This document shows, piece by piece, positions 9,500 through 21,549 of a stretch of 64,000 nt of DNA. The DNA lies in assembly GCA_950106755.1 (NCBI GenBank), contig OX467091.1, positions 13,099,538 to 13,163,537 on the forward strand, in the 5' to 3' direction. The DNA comes from Climacium dendroides (taxonomy: Eukaryota; Streptophyta; Bryopsida; Hypnales; Climaciaceae). The notes beneath the pieces were generated by a model. It worked only from the letters and a program-made list of their open reading frames with translations. It did no database searches and was not told the DNA's origin. The stretch's first letter is position 1, and each line of letters begins with the position of its first letter. The translations under genes and the position numbers were made by a program.

Positions 9500-10450
9500 G
9501 ATTTTTTTGCACATTGTGGGTTGGCCATGAACCTTCTTAGCTTAAATTTTTTGCAAGAATTTTTTTGAAATATAGATCTTTTATGATAGGGAATTGAGTT
9601 GAGGGTTTAGGAAAAAAAATTAATTAGTAATTCATTCTTAAGAAAATTATTATGTAGAATTAGATATGAAATAATTATTAATATTTATAAGATGGAATTA
9701 AAACATACTAATCTCAATGGTGAGATTATTCTAGCAAGCAAACTAAATCATGTGAAACTTTTTTCTAACCCTTAAAGGACTAATGTTTCATTGGATTTTG
9801 GTTTCTTCAATGGACAAATTGGATTTTGGACAGATACCTATAGTCTCAATTTTTTTTCATGATTTTTTTATTTTTTTTTAAAGATAGAAAAACTAATTAT
9901 CTTCAAGTGAGTATCATTTTTTTCATTTGGTGCCTGGGAACAAAAGTTATGTCTAAATAAGCTCAAAATAAAGGAGACAAGAAATTTCAATATTTCAATA
10001 TTTTGAATTTTGAATTTTTTTATATATATTATATTTTTGTCTACATGCAAAGCTTTGATTAAGTGATCTAAAAGTTATAGACAATCTTGTTTTTTAGGCA
10101 ATCTAAGCATCTTTTTGAAAAAATAACTTGTAAGGTTTCATTTCTAAATGTAATCTTTACAATTTTAAAAATTAAAAAGTTCTACATGGTTTATTTTGTT
10201 TGCTAGAATAATCTCACCATTGGTATTAGTGCATTTGAATTCCATCTTAGAGATATTAATAATTTAGATTTTCCTTCATTCTTGTATCTACTTCTACTCA
10301 ACAATTTTTTTAAGAATGAAATTAAGTTTTCTTGAATTCTTTTTAAGAGACCCTAAACTCAATTCCCCATGATAAGGATTTAAATCTTAGAACTCTATAG
10401 TGCAAAAAATTTAAGTTAAGAAGGTTCAAAGTGAAAAAATCTAGTTCCAC
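9500..10450. repeat. Inverted pair of a dispersed repeat family
   Basis: The reverse complement of about 9500-9770 matches about 10170-10450 through landmarks such as ctagaataatctcaccatt, aattccatctta and aatttaagctaagaaggttc. Further copies of the same family lie at about 12820-13060 (plus orientation) and 58260-58510 (minus orientation). No coding remnant was recognised in any copy. Confidence 0.75.
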
Positions 10451-12499
10451 AATGTGCTACAAAATTTATTTTCTTCACTTTAAACACAAATTTCTTGCAA
10501 TCTGCACAATCAAAACTTTTGAAATTTATTCCACACATTCTAATACTAGGTAGGTATAAAATCCTACAATTAGATAAGAAAAAAATAAAAAAATTCAAGT
10601 TCTTTTACTCTTTGCAATAGAAATGGAAATTTTGAGTTTTTTTTTGGCTAAAAAAGGACCTTGGTTTTTGAGAAGTTAAATTGTAAAGATTACATTTAGA
10701 AATGAATCCTACAAGTTATTTTTTCAAAAAAATGATTAGATTGCATGAAAAACAAGATTGTCCATAACTTTCACATCACTTATTCAAATGAAATGAATCA
10801 AAGCTCTCCATATAGACAAAAATATAAACTAAGAAAAAAAAATCTAATTCAAATTTTTGAATTTTTTTTGCAAATTGAGATGCCACCAAACCAAGTTGAT
10901 GAATGTATATAGTATATGCAATTTTAATTGTTGCACTTTTAATCACCACAAATTGCAACTAAGCATAATTATTATAAAATGACAAGATTTGTTTCTATCA
11001 AGTTGAATTGATAAATGAAAAGGAATGCCAACACAATTTATAATGGATTATTTGAAAAATGTAACAATAAGTTTGTAATATCATTATGAATATAATAATT
11101 TAATAAAAATATATAAATATTCTTTTTATTAAATAATTTAAAATATATATAAATTTATTTATATAATAAGATCATATTTTTTTCTATTATTAAAATAAAA
11201 TGTTACCCTCTCCAAGGGGCAGGGTCCAATGAATATGTGAGTATGGTTTGCATTGTTATATAGATGTGTAAATAATTGGTATTTAAAAAGAGGATTCTAG
11301 ATTCTCACCATTTGTATTTTTTAGAGATTATGGATGAATTATGAATCTTCAAAATGTTGATTATTGAAAAATCCAAAATCAAATGTAGACTCTCATTTTT
11401 AGGAAAGAATCTAGGCCGGAGAATTTTAGTAACAAAGGTCAATATTAGGAGTATTTATCTTAATACCTAAAGGACAATTGTCATGTGAACAAACAATTGA
11501 AAATTTAGGTAACTTCCTACAAAGTCAATTTTGAATAGACACTTCTCAAATTTCGTACATTAATTAGTTTTATAGGAAGAATAAAGAAATTTTGAATGGA
11601 TGCCTAGATTTTGGTAGTTTGGACAATTTGTGAATCTTTTGATAAACTACTAATTTACTTTAATATTTGGCATGTGGTATGCAATTGTAAGAAAACTGAT
11701 TCTAGTTAAAAAATCACACTCCAAGAAGTGTCAAACTTTGTTAACTATGGCAACAATTTGGAAATAAAAACATGTTCTTCTAATTGCAAATGCTATAATC
11801 TTGCAATTTGTGTAGTAAAAGATTTTGACATTTTTTCCTCATATTGTAAATGCTTATCTCTATGTTTTCATTGTCCAAAGTTTAAACAAAATAAATTCTC
11901 CAATGCATAAGAAATCATCAAAAATGGCTTGTGTATTGCCATGGCTTGTGTATTATTTGACTTCCTTGTACAGTAGGCTCAATTATAATAAGGTAGACCC
12001 TTTACTTGCACCTGAATTTTTGTATGATTTTACTTAACAAGATACATTGATTAATGGTGTAAATCCTTGTTTTTGTATAGAGAAAAAAATTTAATCCAAG
12101 AGGACTTGAAGTTTGTTGTTCATGTCTAGTGTGATTAATTTATTTTTCAAACTTCAAATGTTATAATCTTGAAATCCACAAGGTTAGGAGCTTGAAAATT
12201 TCCCACACATTACCTTAATGGTCTACTATACTTTTGTATGGATAGAATTCTTTTTTAAATGTTTTAATTTTCAATTTTGGTCAATGCACTAAAAATTGGT
12301 AGTTTTTAACAATTTCTCTTGAAAAATATTTCTCCATCTTTTGGGAATTTAATACATATATTGAACCTAAAATGAAGCCAAATACAAAATAGGATGACAT
12401 GGAGATATAATTATTTGATTAAAGATCAATTAAAGACCAAGGGGCATTCCAAATTTCCAAAATTTTGAAGATGTATTATTAGAAACATAACAAGTGATA

Positions 12500-13065
12500 A
12501 TTTTTAAACCCCTAAAGGACCAAAGTTCCTATGAAGGACAAAAGGGGGATTTGGAAGAAGCTTGTACGATCTCAATTTCTTCCTTGATTTTTAAGAAATT
12601 CTAAAAGATAGAAAAACACATTAGCTTTTTTGGAATATCATTATTATTTCAATTGATGTCTAGGATCAAAAGATTGTATAAAAAGATTTAATTCATTCCA
12701 TTCGGATAAGTGATGTGAAAGTTATGGAGCATCTTGTTTTTGAACAATCATAACATCTTTTGTAGAAAATAATGTATTAAATTTGCTTTTCAACTCAATT
12801 TTGAAAAAGTTGCTTATTACAACAATTACACTAGTGAGATTAGTGTGTTTCAATTCCATCTTTAGTTAGAGTTTCTAACAATTTAGTTTTTCTTTCCTTC
12901 TCATACTTGCTTCTATTGAACAATTCCTTTAAGAATGAAAATTAATTTATTTTAATTTAATTTATTTTCGAGAGTCTCAACTCAATTTTTTATGATAATT
13001 TTTTTTCTAATTCAAACTCTAAAGTACAAAAAAATCAAATTAAGAAGGTTCAAAGTCAAATATCT
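12500..13065. repeat. Third copy of the desert repeat family
   Basis: The block shares aaagatagaaaaac, a caactcaatt-cc-atgat segment and attaagaaggttcaaagt with the 9.8-10.4 kb copy, in the same order and orientation. It is heavily diverged. Confidence 0.6.
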
Positions 13066-13969
13066 AGTCATGCAAGGTGTAGAAAAACTTGTCTTTATCA
13101 TTGTAAACTCAAATATCTTGTAATCTATGAAACCAATTTTTTTGAAATTTCTTCTATTTATTCCTATACTAGTCTAATGCAAGATTTTATGGTTAGATTT
13201 GCAAAAAAATAATTTTCACATTTTTTTGCTCATTGTAATAGAAATGGTAGTTTTGAAAAAAAAATTTACAAAGAAAAGGTTGTGGTTCTTTTAGAGGTTT
13301 AACAAAAGAAATAAATACAACCTATAGATGATATCTACATGATTATACTACCATACAAACCAATAGTTTCTAGTAAATACAAAACCAAAAATTAATATTA
13401 TTTCAAGATTGATTATAAAGTGATCATAATGTGTTGTTTTCATAAGAATTTTTTTAAGAGCAAAATGTTACGTCCTAATAATTTAAAAATATTATTTATT
13501 TATTCAAGTCATTTTTAAACCAAAGAATTTTTTTTAGTGGCCAAACATGCACTTATCCTTTAAATTGTGAAAAATATATAAAAAAATGTTTTCAAGGATT
13601 TATACCTTATAAACGTATGAAAATTAATACACGAATCTACAAACATGTAGATGGATGAAGAAACCAAAATTTTCTTTGTTTAGGACACATTTGTATTCAT
13701 TTCTTGTTTTAAATTTGAGTGCTTCATCTCAAGGGGTAAATTGACATAACTATGGAATTTCAAGTACAACTACAAAAGGTATTCATTAAAATCCAAACAG
13801 CTCAAGATCATGCACTTGATTTGATTGAATTTTGGTCACACCCTTGATTTCATTCAATTTTGGCCCTTGGATAGACACTATGAGAATTTACTCATAGTAT
13901 TTTCAAATATGTCCTCTCAACACTTGTATGAGGTTTCTTTACAAAGAAGTGGTATTCTTGAGGTTTTAA

Positions 13970-14905
13970 AAAAGACCATGTGTAACCCTTTATTTTGCCT
14001 CTCAGAGCTTCATCCCCTTCAATTAGGAAGTACTCAAAGAGAAGCAAAAAATAAGAATGAACAATGTTGATTGACCCCTTTAATCATTTCATTTGTTTTT
14101 TGATTGATGATTGCATAGATGGAGAGGAAACCACTACTTGGAGTTGTTTCATTGGTTCCAAATAGCAATCAAAAACTAAATTTGAGTAATTTGTAAAGTC
14201 GCAAAATGCAACATGATGGAGATCATTTTGGGACATAGGGAGTATTTTATTTTCTCCCATTTGCAATTCTTCCATTTATAGTCACAAACTAACAATTTTG
14301 AAATTTTGATATAGTGACACATTGTTGTGAATATGGACCCTATGGAAGTTTTATACCACTTGGATTCTATATTCAGTTGTTGATTTCCATATATACGAAA
14401 AACTTGATAATTTTTAAAACTAAGCTCCAAAGGATCAAATAAATTTTTTGGCAACATAGCATTTTTGATCATCCATTTAGAAACAAAAAATTTGTCTTAT
14501 TTTGAAAGAAAAATTCATACAACATGTGGTTGAGGTCTCGAGGAATAGCTTTAAAGTATAACAATTATCATAATTATTGACTATATGGTTAAAAAGTTAT
14601 TCCCTCCATCTCAAAATGATCTTTCTATTGGCCTTGATTTTTGTCCCAAAGTATACTTCCTATTAAACTTGTGATGTTGCGAATTGGACAAATTTGGTTT
14701 TCAATTGCTATTTGGGACCAATAAAAGAACTCCAAGTAATAATTCTCCCTCCATTCATACAATTATTAATCAAAACACAAATGAAATGACTAAAGGGATC
14801 AATTGACATTGCTCATTCTTATTTTTTGCACCCCTTTGAATATTGTTCAATTGAAACTTGAAAGGGATGAAACTCTAGGAGGTAGAACAAAGGACCAAAG
14901 AATAA
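13970..14905. mobile_element. Long inverted repeat with Stowaway-like inner ends
   Basis: The reverse complement of about 13970-14215 matches about 14685-14905 over roughly 230 bases (for example ttgattgctatttgg, then acaaatgaaatga, then cattcttattttttgc). Both arms face a spacer that begins with gatcattttgggacatagggag (14221-14243 area) and ends with ccctccatctcaaaatgatc (about 14602-14622). These resemble the ctccctc-gt-ccaaaat termini of plant Stowaway/mariner MITEs. It may be two oppositely oriented elements or one large foldback. Confidence 0.6.
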
Positions 14906-14909
14906 TCAA

Positions 14910-16860
14910 ATTAGTTACAAGCCAAGTATAAGAAAATTCATCTAATATACATTTTTCCTATTTGTTTGTAATTTAATGCACATTCAACTTCAAGCCAAAA
15001 ATTATTTTGAAACAACTTTGAAAGATGGTTTGCAAATCCCTAAATTTTTGCAATGCAACTTTTTCAAATTTAAAAAAAAATGTATTGCTTATGCATACAT
15101 TAACATTTCTATAAGTCAATTTATATTTTATTGATTTCATAAGTATGAATTGAGTACAGAACTTGCTTCAAAATTATTATTTAAGCAACCATTTCTCCAT
15201 GTACACAATGTATAACTAAAATGTAGTTTAGATTCCAAAGCCATGGGGATGCCCATAACTTGAAAAAGTCCTATATCAACTTTGAATGTAACTTTTAAAT
15301 TTTCACATTAATAGATTGGTGGCTTGCATAATACTAATTATTATGCATCGTGTTCATTTTTGGCATCATCATGTTGTGTTAAAGTTATTAAAAACAACTT
15401 TGAAAAATGGACAATGCTTAGAACAAGTTAAATTTGGCAAGTATTCTTTGCAACAATGGTACATAATTTTTTCGGTAGGTGTTCAGACCACCGTTCATTT
15501 ATAATTGTTGAACGTATGTGGCTATAGAGTTGGTAAGGGGTTGCAAGCTTTATTTACTACAAAGAAGTCAAGAACTAAGATTGAGGTATTAGTATTCAAT
15601 TATTCAAGCAATTTTAGAGCAAATGGTAAGGAATATGATGTGGTGGAAATTTTTTCTATGTATGGAGATAGGAAATATAGGGATAGCAAAATTTTCAGAA
15701 TTTTACTCTCCAAATGAAATTATTGTGAATTTTGGGAGCCAAAAAGTGCACTTGTCCAGTAGCCAATGTCTAGAGTTTTCCAATTCCAATCATTCAAGAA
15801 CTACTTTGCTACTCACTACTTCCTACATTCTTGCTCACTACTTTGGGACATGTGTCATAACCTTATTATTCCCAACCTCAAATAGGACAACAAACACACA
15901 TTCCAAGCTTGAGTTCTAGCCTAAGGTTGAAAATAGTACACCCTATAGATTGGATATTGGATGTGGTTGACAACTAGTGTCTCAACCTGGTTGGGTACTG
16001 GACGTCGTTTACATCTAGTGCCTCAACCTTATTCATAATTCTTACATTGCAGGCTGCTATCATGTAAATTTGAACCTTTTTATTTTTAAGATTTTCAAGC
16101 ACTAATAACCATCTTTCATTATGCAAGGAGATATGGACAATTAGGTAACTTTACCAAAATGTATTCAATTCATTTCCAAGCTTGCTTCGAAAGGCAATCA
16201 TATTTTGTATTGAAAAGTGAGAAGACAAGTTCTATATGTAGATATGAGGTGGTAGGAGATAATACAAACTATGTGGGATATGTAAATTGGAATTAGTAGG
16301 AGCTCAAACACTTATAGTTAAGTCAAAAGTAGGAACTTGGAAGAGACATTTTTCATTCAAATTTTCAAACATCTTTTTTGAATTCTATCTATAACTCTTG
16401 ATTGAAGGCTCAAATTTACAAACGGATTTTTGGAGATTAAATTTAGATGTATTTAACAATTTTCCTTAATTCAAAGTTTTTTGAAAAAATCTATTCTATT
16501 ATGCTTAAATAAGGTCTGAAATTCTAATTCACACATAATTTCACTAGTAAATTAGTAAATGTCACAACTACATCGATATTGTTGCTTATTTTATTCCTGT
16601 ATTTTGTGAATGAATTTTTTGGATGAGGACTTTGGAGAGGACAAAGTAGCCTCTGTGAAGACAATTGAATTTTATGCCCCATGTCGAACGGCTGATAACT
16701 TAAGATGACCATCAATATCTAGATTTTTTTTGTTACTCTTTTTGGTCCAAAATGAATGCAAGTGCTAAGGTGCAGCCAAAATCTGCCAGTTCTTCATTTC
16801 TCTTTCATTTTTTAGGAAAAAGACCAATAAGTAAAAATCGATAAGGGCTAGAATACGCAA
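14910..16860. other. AT-rich spacer, no gene seen
   Basis: The only structure noted is a two-copy repeat of about 41 bases at 15950-16030 (both copies end in tagtg-ctcaacc). Short open frames show no family resemblance. Confidence 0.5.
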
Positions 16861-17431
16861 CTTTCATTTGCAAAAATGCTTCATGTTCCAACGATCAGTT
16901 GCAAAAATGCTTCATGTACGTATTGGATACTCAATACAAAAATAGTAAAAAAATAGTGGATCCAACTTATGAAGAACCAACCTCCGAAAGCTAAACTAAC
17001 ATGTAAATAATAATGTTTTGGGGCACTAAAACCCCTCATAGTAACAATTGGTATCTGTTCCTGACCCAGCACTGAGGTTTCCTCATCACCCGAAAGTTTC
17101 ATGTCTCTGGTCTTGTATGCCGACAGTCACTTCAAACGCAATGAACACTGGATTTCTTGATCCGACCAAGGAAGGCAAAGAAGAGGTCCCCTACGCTCCC
17201 TCCCAGGCAACTAAAAGGTCAATTGTAAAAATTCCGACATAATGGAAATAGAAACTGTTCAACCTCATAAAAGATTCACCTAATCCCAACTGTTTGACAG
17301 AATTAGCTTGCTCCTTTGGAGATTGAATATAAAGTCATGGGAATCTATTTGGTTCTCAATTAACCTCTCGAATAATTGCCGAAGCTGTGGGATATTTGAA
17401 GGTTGTCAGTCCATAAAAAGCTGTACAAGAA
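16861..17431 (-). other. 3' flank of PTH2, probable 3' untranslated region
   Basis: This interval lies directly downstream of the PTH2 stop codon on the minus strand and is less AT-rich than the desert beyond it. No recognisable coding signal is present. Confidence 0.35.
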
Positions 17432-20325
17432 TCACATTAGCTTTAGGTGTCCCGTGACAGCATCCACAAGTTCAACAGGCCCTGTTACATGGAAAGGAAA
17501 ACCTTAGTATTCAGGAAAAGCAAGAATATATATATAAATGTAAGATTCTCAAGCAATAAATCGCAGTCAGCGAGAGGAACATAAGGATAGCAGTTCCATG
17601 ATCATCTCTCTATTTACAAAGACTCAAAACGAGATATGACATGATCAATCCCATGGAGGAAGGTAATATCTGACGCCGCTTTACGAACACGTAGCACACA
17701 TCTCCACGAGCAAATCCTTAAGAAGGCTATCTAATGCTTCTACACAACCAAAACAACGAAAGGGAGCTTACCAAGAACAGCCATCACAGTTCTCGAATCT
17801 GTAAGAAACACAAGACCAAACGAAATTAATAATCTATCTCAGTTCACCAGCAATCTTAATAACCATTCCACCACTCCTAGTCATAAGCATCAACCAGCAA
17901 AATTTAAGAGACTGTACTCTAATTAAGTCTACAGCTTGAGGCTGAGCAGCAGAGCAAACAAAAGTACGGTAACAAAGGCTGTGACTCATATAGAACCTGT
18001 ACATCCTAGAGAGGCTCCAGCAGAAGTGAAGACTGAAAATAGAACCAAAATTATCAGGATAACAATAAAAACTCAGAGATAGATACGTACTGGGAGCGAT
18101 CTGAGTCCGACCAGCGTCAATTGTAATGTGACAAGGCAGCTTGGACTCTTTCGCTTTAGCCTGTGCATCAAGTATGATGGACCGAGTGAACTTGAGTTCT
18201 TATCCACTTCCGTAACACCAAAATCTCTCAAGCCATGGCCGGAAAAGTCAAGATAATTCCTAAACTTGCAAATCCATGCCTCTCCAAACTCAGTTCCATT
18301 TCGTTCCACACGATTTTGACTTTCAGACTATCACAAGTTACTGAATTTCAGAACACTCTTCCTTAGAAATTACAGAAATTAGAAAAAGCAGTCTAAGGGC
18401 CATATGAGGTACCGCCGGAAAAAACGGGGATTTGGCACGGGTATTGCTGCCACTGTTGTGCAACGACACAGGCCATACTGGCGACTAATTCAGATATCCT
18501 AAATACCCTAGATTTATGTCAATAGCAGAATGCAACAGAGACCTAGAAACGCCATAGGCCAAGAAGAGATGAAGTTGGAGAAAGATAAGTAGACGCAAAC
18601 CTTCAGTGCAAGCATATCATCCTCAGATTCAACTTTGGTGACCACCTTCGCTTGGCCGGACATCTCCCATCTACGGACACAACCCACCATTAATAAGAAA
18701 ATCACACGCTAAGGAGGAAGCAGGAAATTGAGCAAAGGAATACTAAATAACCAAAGGACATTCTGTTCTTCGTGCATATTGCGCTTATCAAAATGATGTT
18801 TCCGCAAACAAGAGTACCTCTGCAGAGCTTTTGGGGCTCTACTGCAGATGTCCTTGTACAATCCCAAAGTCGCATGACTGCAGCAAACAAGAGAAGATAC
18901 ACGTTTAGTTTCAGACATACAAACCGAAAGCACATGAGTAGCCAAAAACACATCAGGCTTGAAGACATGATAAAAATTGAAAGCGGGAAAAGGGCTTTAA
19001 GGAACAAACCTGCATTGAGCCGCGATCTTTCCCTTGCCCATTTTCAAGTCATTCCTAACCACCAATACCTGCGTAATTGTGAGTGATAAATCTCAAGGGT
19101 AGTTTCTTCATTGCAACAAGCGTCTCATCAATGCATCAGTCAGCTTCTTCATTGCAACAGCCCCTACCAGTCAAACCTATGAACCATAAGGCACATCCAG
19201 TGACATAATACATATGAGAAGGACCTAAGAATCTGGTGGATTGCATTCAGCACTCAACACCAGAATTTGACGACTATTTCCATGATACAGACACAGAGGA
19301 ACTCTATTGTTGATCCACGCTGCCAGTCTCTGTAGCAGTAGGCGCTCAGCTTTAACTCATGGCCATGAACCTGTTTCGGTAGTGCATTTCCTTACTATGG
19401 TAGAGGAAATTCAAGTAGTTAGGAGCCTTACCTGTTTCCTATGGGTTAATCCCCATCACCTAGTCATTTAGTCATACACTCAGTTGGCCTTCAATTAGCA
19501 AGTTGAGTGAACGCAGGACTTGGTTAAATGTCTACTGCCACGAATACTTAACTAAAAATGGGGTGGGCCACTATCCCTCCAATGGTGGTCTACAACCTCC
19601 CAATTTGAAAGAAATCATCACAAATACTGATGAAATTTTGATCAAAAACAAACTTGGCTCTTGAATCCAAAGAAATCTCTCCAGTAAGCTCTATAGTTAT
19701 TTCCCAACGAAAGCACATTCAGATGTTTTTATCAAAATACTTAAAAGTAACGCAAGTAGTGTCGCACCTTACATTATCCCTTTAAATTCTGAACGACTCA
19801 AACATTATGTGAATTATTATCAAAAAATGAACTGATTTATTTATTTTTTAAGACTCTGATTAAAGTGCCGACAGCCCAGAATCGAAGACTCCCTGGAAAC
19901 CCTAAAACGCAGATTCAAGACAAGAGCGTACCATTTGAAATCCTCGCAAGACAGCGTGGAAACCCTAACCCGCAGGTTCAAGACAAGAGCGTACCATTCT
20001 GAAATCCTCGTAAGACTCCGCGGAAACCCTAAAACGCAGATTCAAGACAAGGGCGTACCATTTTGAAATCCTCGTACGACTCCGCGAGTCGATCCACCTC
20101 CAAAGGCTCCTTCCTCCGCCTCCGCTTCTCAGGAGTAGCCTCGGCGCCTGCATTTGTCTCCGCCGAAGCACTAACACGAGCTGTGGCGGAATTCGGTTTG
20201 TGAGTCCGGCCCAGGAAGTAGCCCACGGTCAGAAACCCCGCGGCCATGGCCACGAGATGTGCGGGGGTGAGAGGAACGGTCGAGGCGTCCATGGCTTCCG
20301 CCTCGTTCAGTGCCTCCATTGACAC
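17432..20325 (-). CDS. PTH2: Peptidyl-tRNA hydrolase 2 (PTH2/Bit1 family), seven exons
   Basis: Coding exons on the minus strand are 20325-20059, 19068-19010, 18877-18818, 18670-18601, 18160-18091, 17798-17772 and 17481-17432. Every intron is GT-AG. The sum is 603 bases: 200 codons plus TGA. The enzyme cleaves the ester bond of peptidyl-tRNA released prematurely from ribosomes. Residues 19-41 form a hydrophobic, Gly-containing segment (HLVAMAAGFLTVGYFLG), a likely N-terminal membrane anchor, followed by a basic linker (EKRRRRKEP). The catalytic fold spans about 90-200 and carries the PTH2 signature KMGKGKIAAQCSHA (98-111), the CSRAPKALQRWE loop, the TIDAGRTQIAP strand (165-175) and the GPVE...GHLKLM end. 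All conserved blocks are intact and in order. A second Met at residue 3 is an alternative start. Confidence 0.95.
19895..20086 (-). repeat. Triplicated exon 1 / intron 1 junction of PTH2
   Basis: Three head-to-tail copies of a 63-65 base unit begin on the plus strand at 19895, 19958 and 20022. Each contains aaaccctaa or a close variant and, on the minus strand, the exon end atttcaaaatg or variant followed by gtacgc. The copy nearest the start codon holds the donor used in the gene model (exon end 20059). The other two offer decoy donors after 19995 and 19932. Using either would add 64 or 127 bases, shift the frame and lead to an early stop. Confidence 0.9.
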
Positions 20326-20389
20326 TTCAAGCCATGCACTCCCAGCAAAAACAAACTGCGCTTCTTCGTCGTTGGGTTCAGAAACAGAA

Positions 20390-20398
20390 TTAGGGTTT
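20390..20398 (-). promoter_or_regulatory. Telo-box (AAACCCTAA) upstream of PTH2
   Basis: The minus strand reads aaaccctaa 65 bases upstream of the start codon. Telo-boxes of this form are common near transcription starts of plant translation-related genes. A ttataa sequence lies further upstream on the same strand (about 20425-20430). Confidence 0.55.
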
Positions 20399-20589
20399 AG
20401 GGCTCAAACACCCAAAACCGTCATTATAAGCAATTCACCACCTTTTCCTAAAAATAATATTTTTGCAATATTAGCAAGTGAAAATCATGAATATTAAAAA
20501 AAAACTTAGATTTTCAAGATGGTATGTGCTTTTTATGAATTTTTAAAGTGTCAACTTCCTAGACCACTAAAATTGTCACACAAATGGAC

Positions 20590-20662
20590 CCTAAATTGAA
20601 ATCTGCAAAAAATCAGTAGTCAACAAATCAAAAGTTAAATATGTGTTCTTCTACCTTAAAAG
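20590..20662. repeat. Dispersed repeat copy (partner at 63690-63765, inverted)
   Basis: The words aaatctgcaaaaaatcagta, gtcaa and aaatatgtgt occur in the same order in the reverse complement of 63690-63765. Confidence 0.6.
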
Positions 20663-20708
20663 GTGTATGAATGATTTTTGTATACTAATACTTAAAGGAC
20701 GTGGCACC

Positions 20709-20969
20709 CACTACAAAAAATCAACGGTAAATGTAACTGGGAAACAATGACTAGGAATGAGTGACTGTCAGAAACGACCAAAGAATGATTGCCATTCCAT
20801 AATTGCACTGCTCCTAGTAGAGGAGGGAAGCGACAATCTTTGTTTAGTTAGCAGTACGACTACAGATTTAGATTAAGGAACTTTCATCCATACTTGGAAT
20901 TTGGAGACTACATACGGGACAAAGTGAGTAATGGGGGCCAGCCCACTATCCAACGCAAATCTTGTAGTG
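20709..20969. mobile_element. Short En/Spm (CACTA)-like non-autonomous element
   Basis: The block opens with cactacaaaaaatc and closes with gatttgcgttgg in reverse orientation ahead of cttgtagtg, so both ends carry the CACTACAA terminus known from plant En/Spm elements. It is 261 bases long. The 3-base flanks (acc and act) do not match exactly, so the boundaries are provisional. Confidence 0.5.
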
Positions 20970-21262
20970 ACTCTCATTTCTCTAATGTAATTACTTTACG
21001 ACTTCGGTGCGACTAAGAAATGATTGCAATGCTCTTTTAGGGAAGTATCCCACTTTTAATAGTTCACTGCACGTAGAAACAGGTGCCTTTACTATACAAT
21101 ACAGTAAAAGATAAAGACAAAAGACAACAATATTTTCTTAGGGGATAATTCAGCTTAGTAGTTGAATTTACAAAGTGTACGTAGCGGCAGTTACTTCAGC
21201 AACTTCTTCTTTTGATTTACAAGAGGGGATGAATTTGAAGCCTCGCAAATTCTCTAGGGTTT

Positions 21263-21538
21263 CATCACAAAGTTTAGACCCTAGGTTCTGTCAATAGTTA
21301 TCATATGGTTATCGTTGTTTCATGGGTTCGCACGTTAATTACAATTTATCGCATCATTACAATGCATTACTTCGCATCGTTACAATGCATTACCAATGCA
21401 TTACCAAGTAACACATTGTAACAATGTGAAGTAATGCATTGTAATGATGCGATAAATTGTAATTAGCATGCGAACCCATGAAACAACGATAACCACATGA
21501 TAACTGTTGACAGAACCTAGGGTCTAAACTTTGTGATG
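21263..21538. repeat. Near-perfect foldback: 125-bp arms, 26-base loop
   Basis: Positions 21263-21387 pair with 21414-21538 with 119 of 125 positions complementary and no gaps. All six mismatches are transitions. The loop (21388-21413) repeats aatgcattacc. Transcription across it would give a long, almost perfectly paired RNA hairpin. There is no coding capacity. It could be a foldback transposon, a MITE pair or a proto-microRNA/siRNA hairpin. Confidence 0.95.
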
Positions 21539-21549
21539 TTCTCTTATGT

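Larger units (their letters stand above)
8620..13960. other. AT-rich gene desert with old repeat copies
   Basis: No coding region was recognised. The sequence is very AT-rich with hardly any CpG. Recognisable content is a three-copy tandem repeat at 9240-9420 and copies of a dispersed repeat family at 9500-9770, 10170-10450 and 12500-13060. All long frames here are short and lack family resemblance. Confidence 0.6.
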
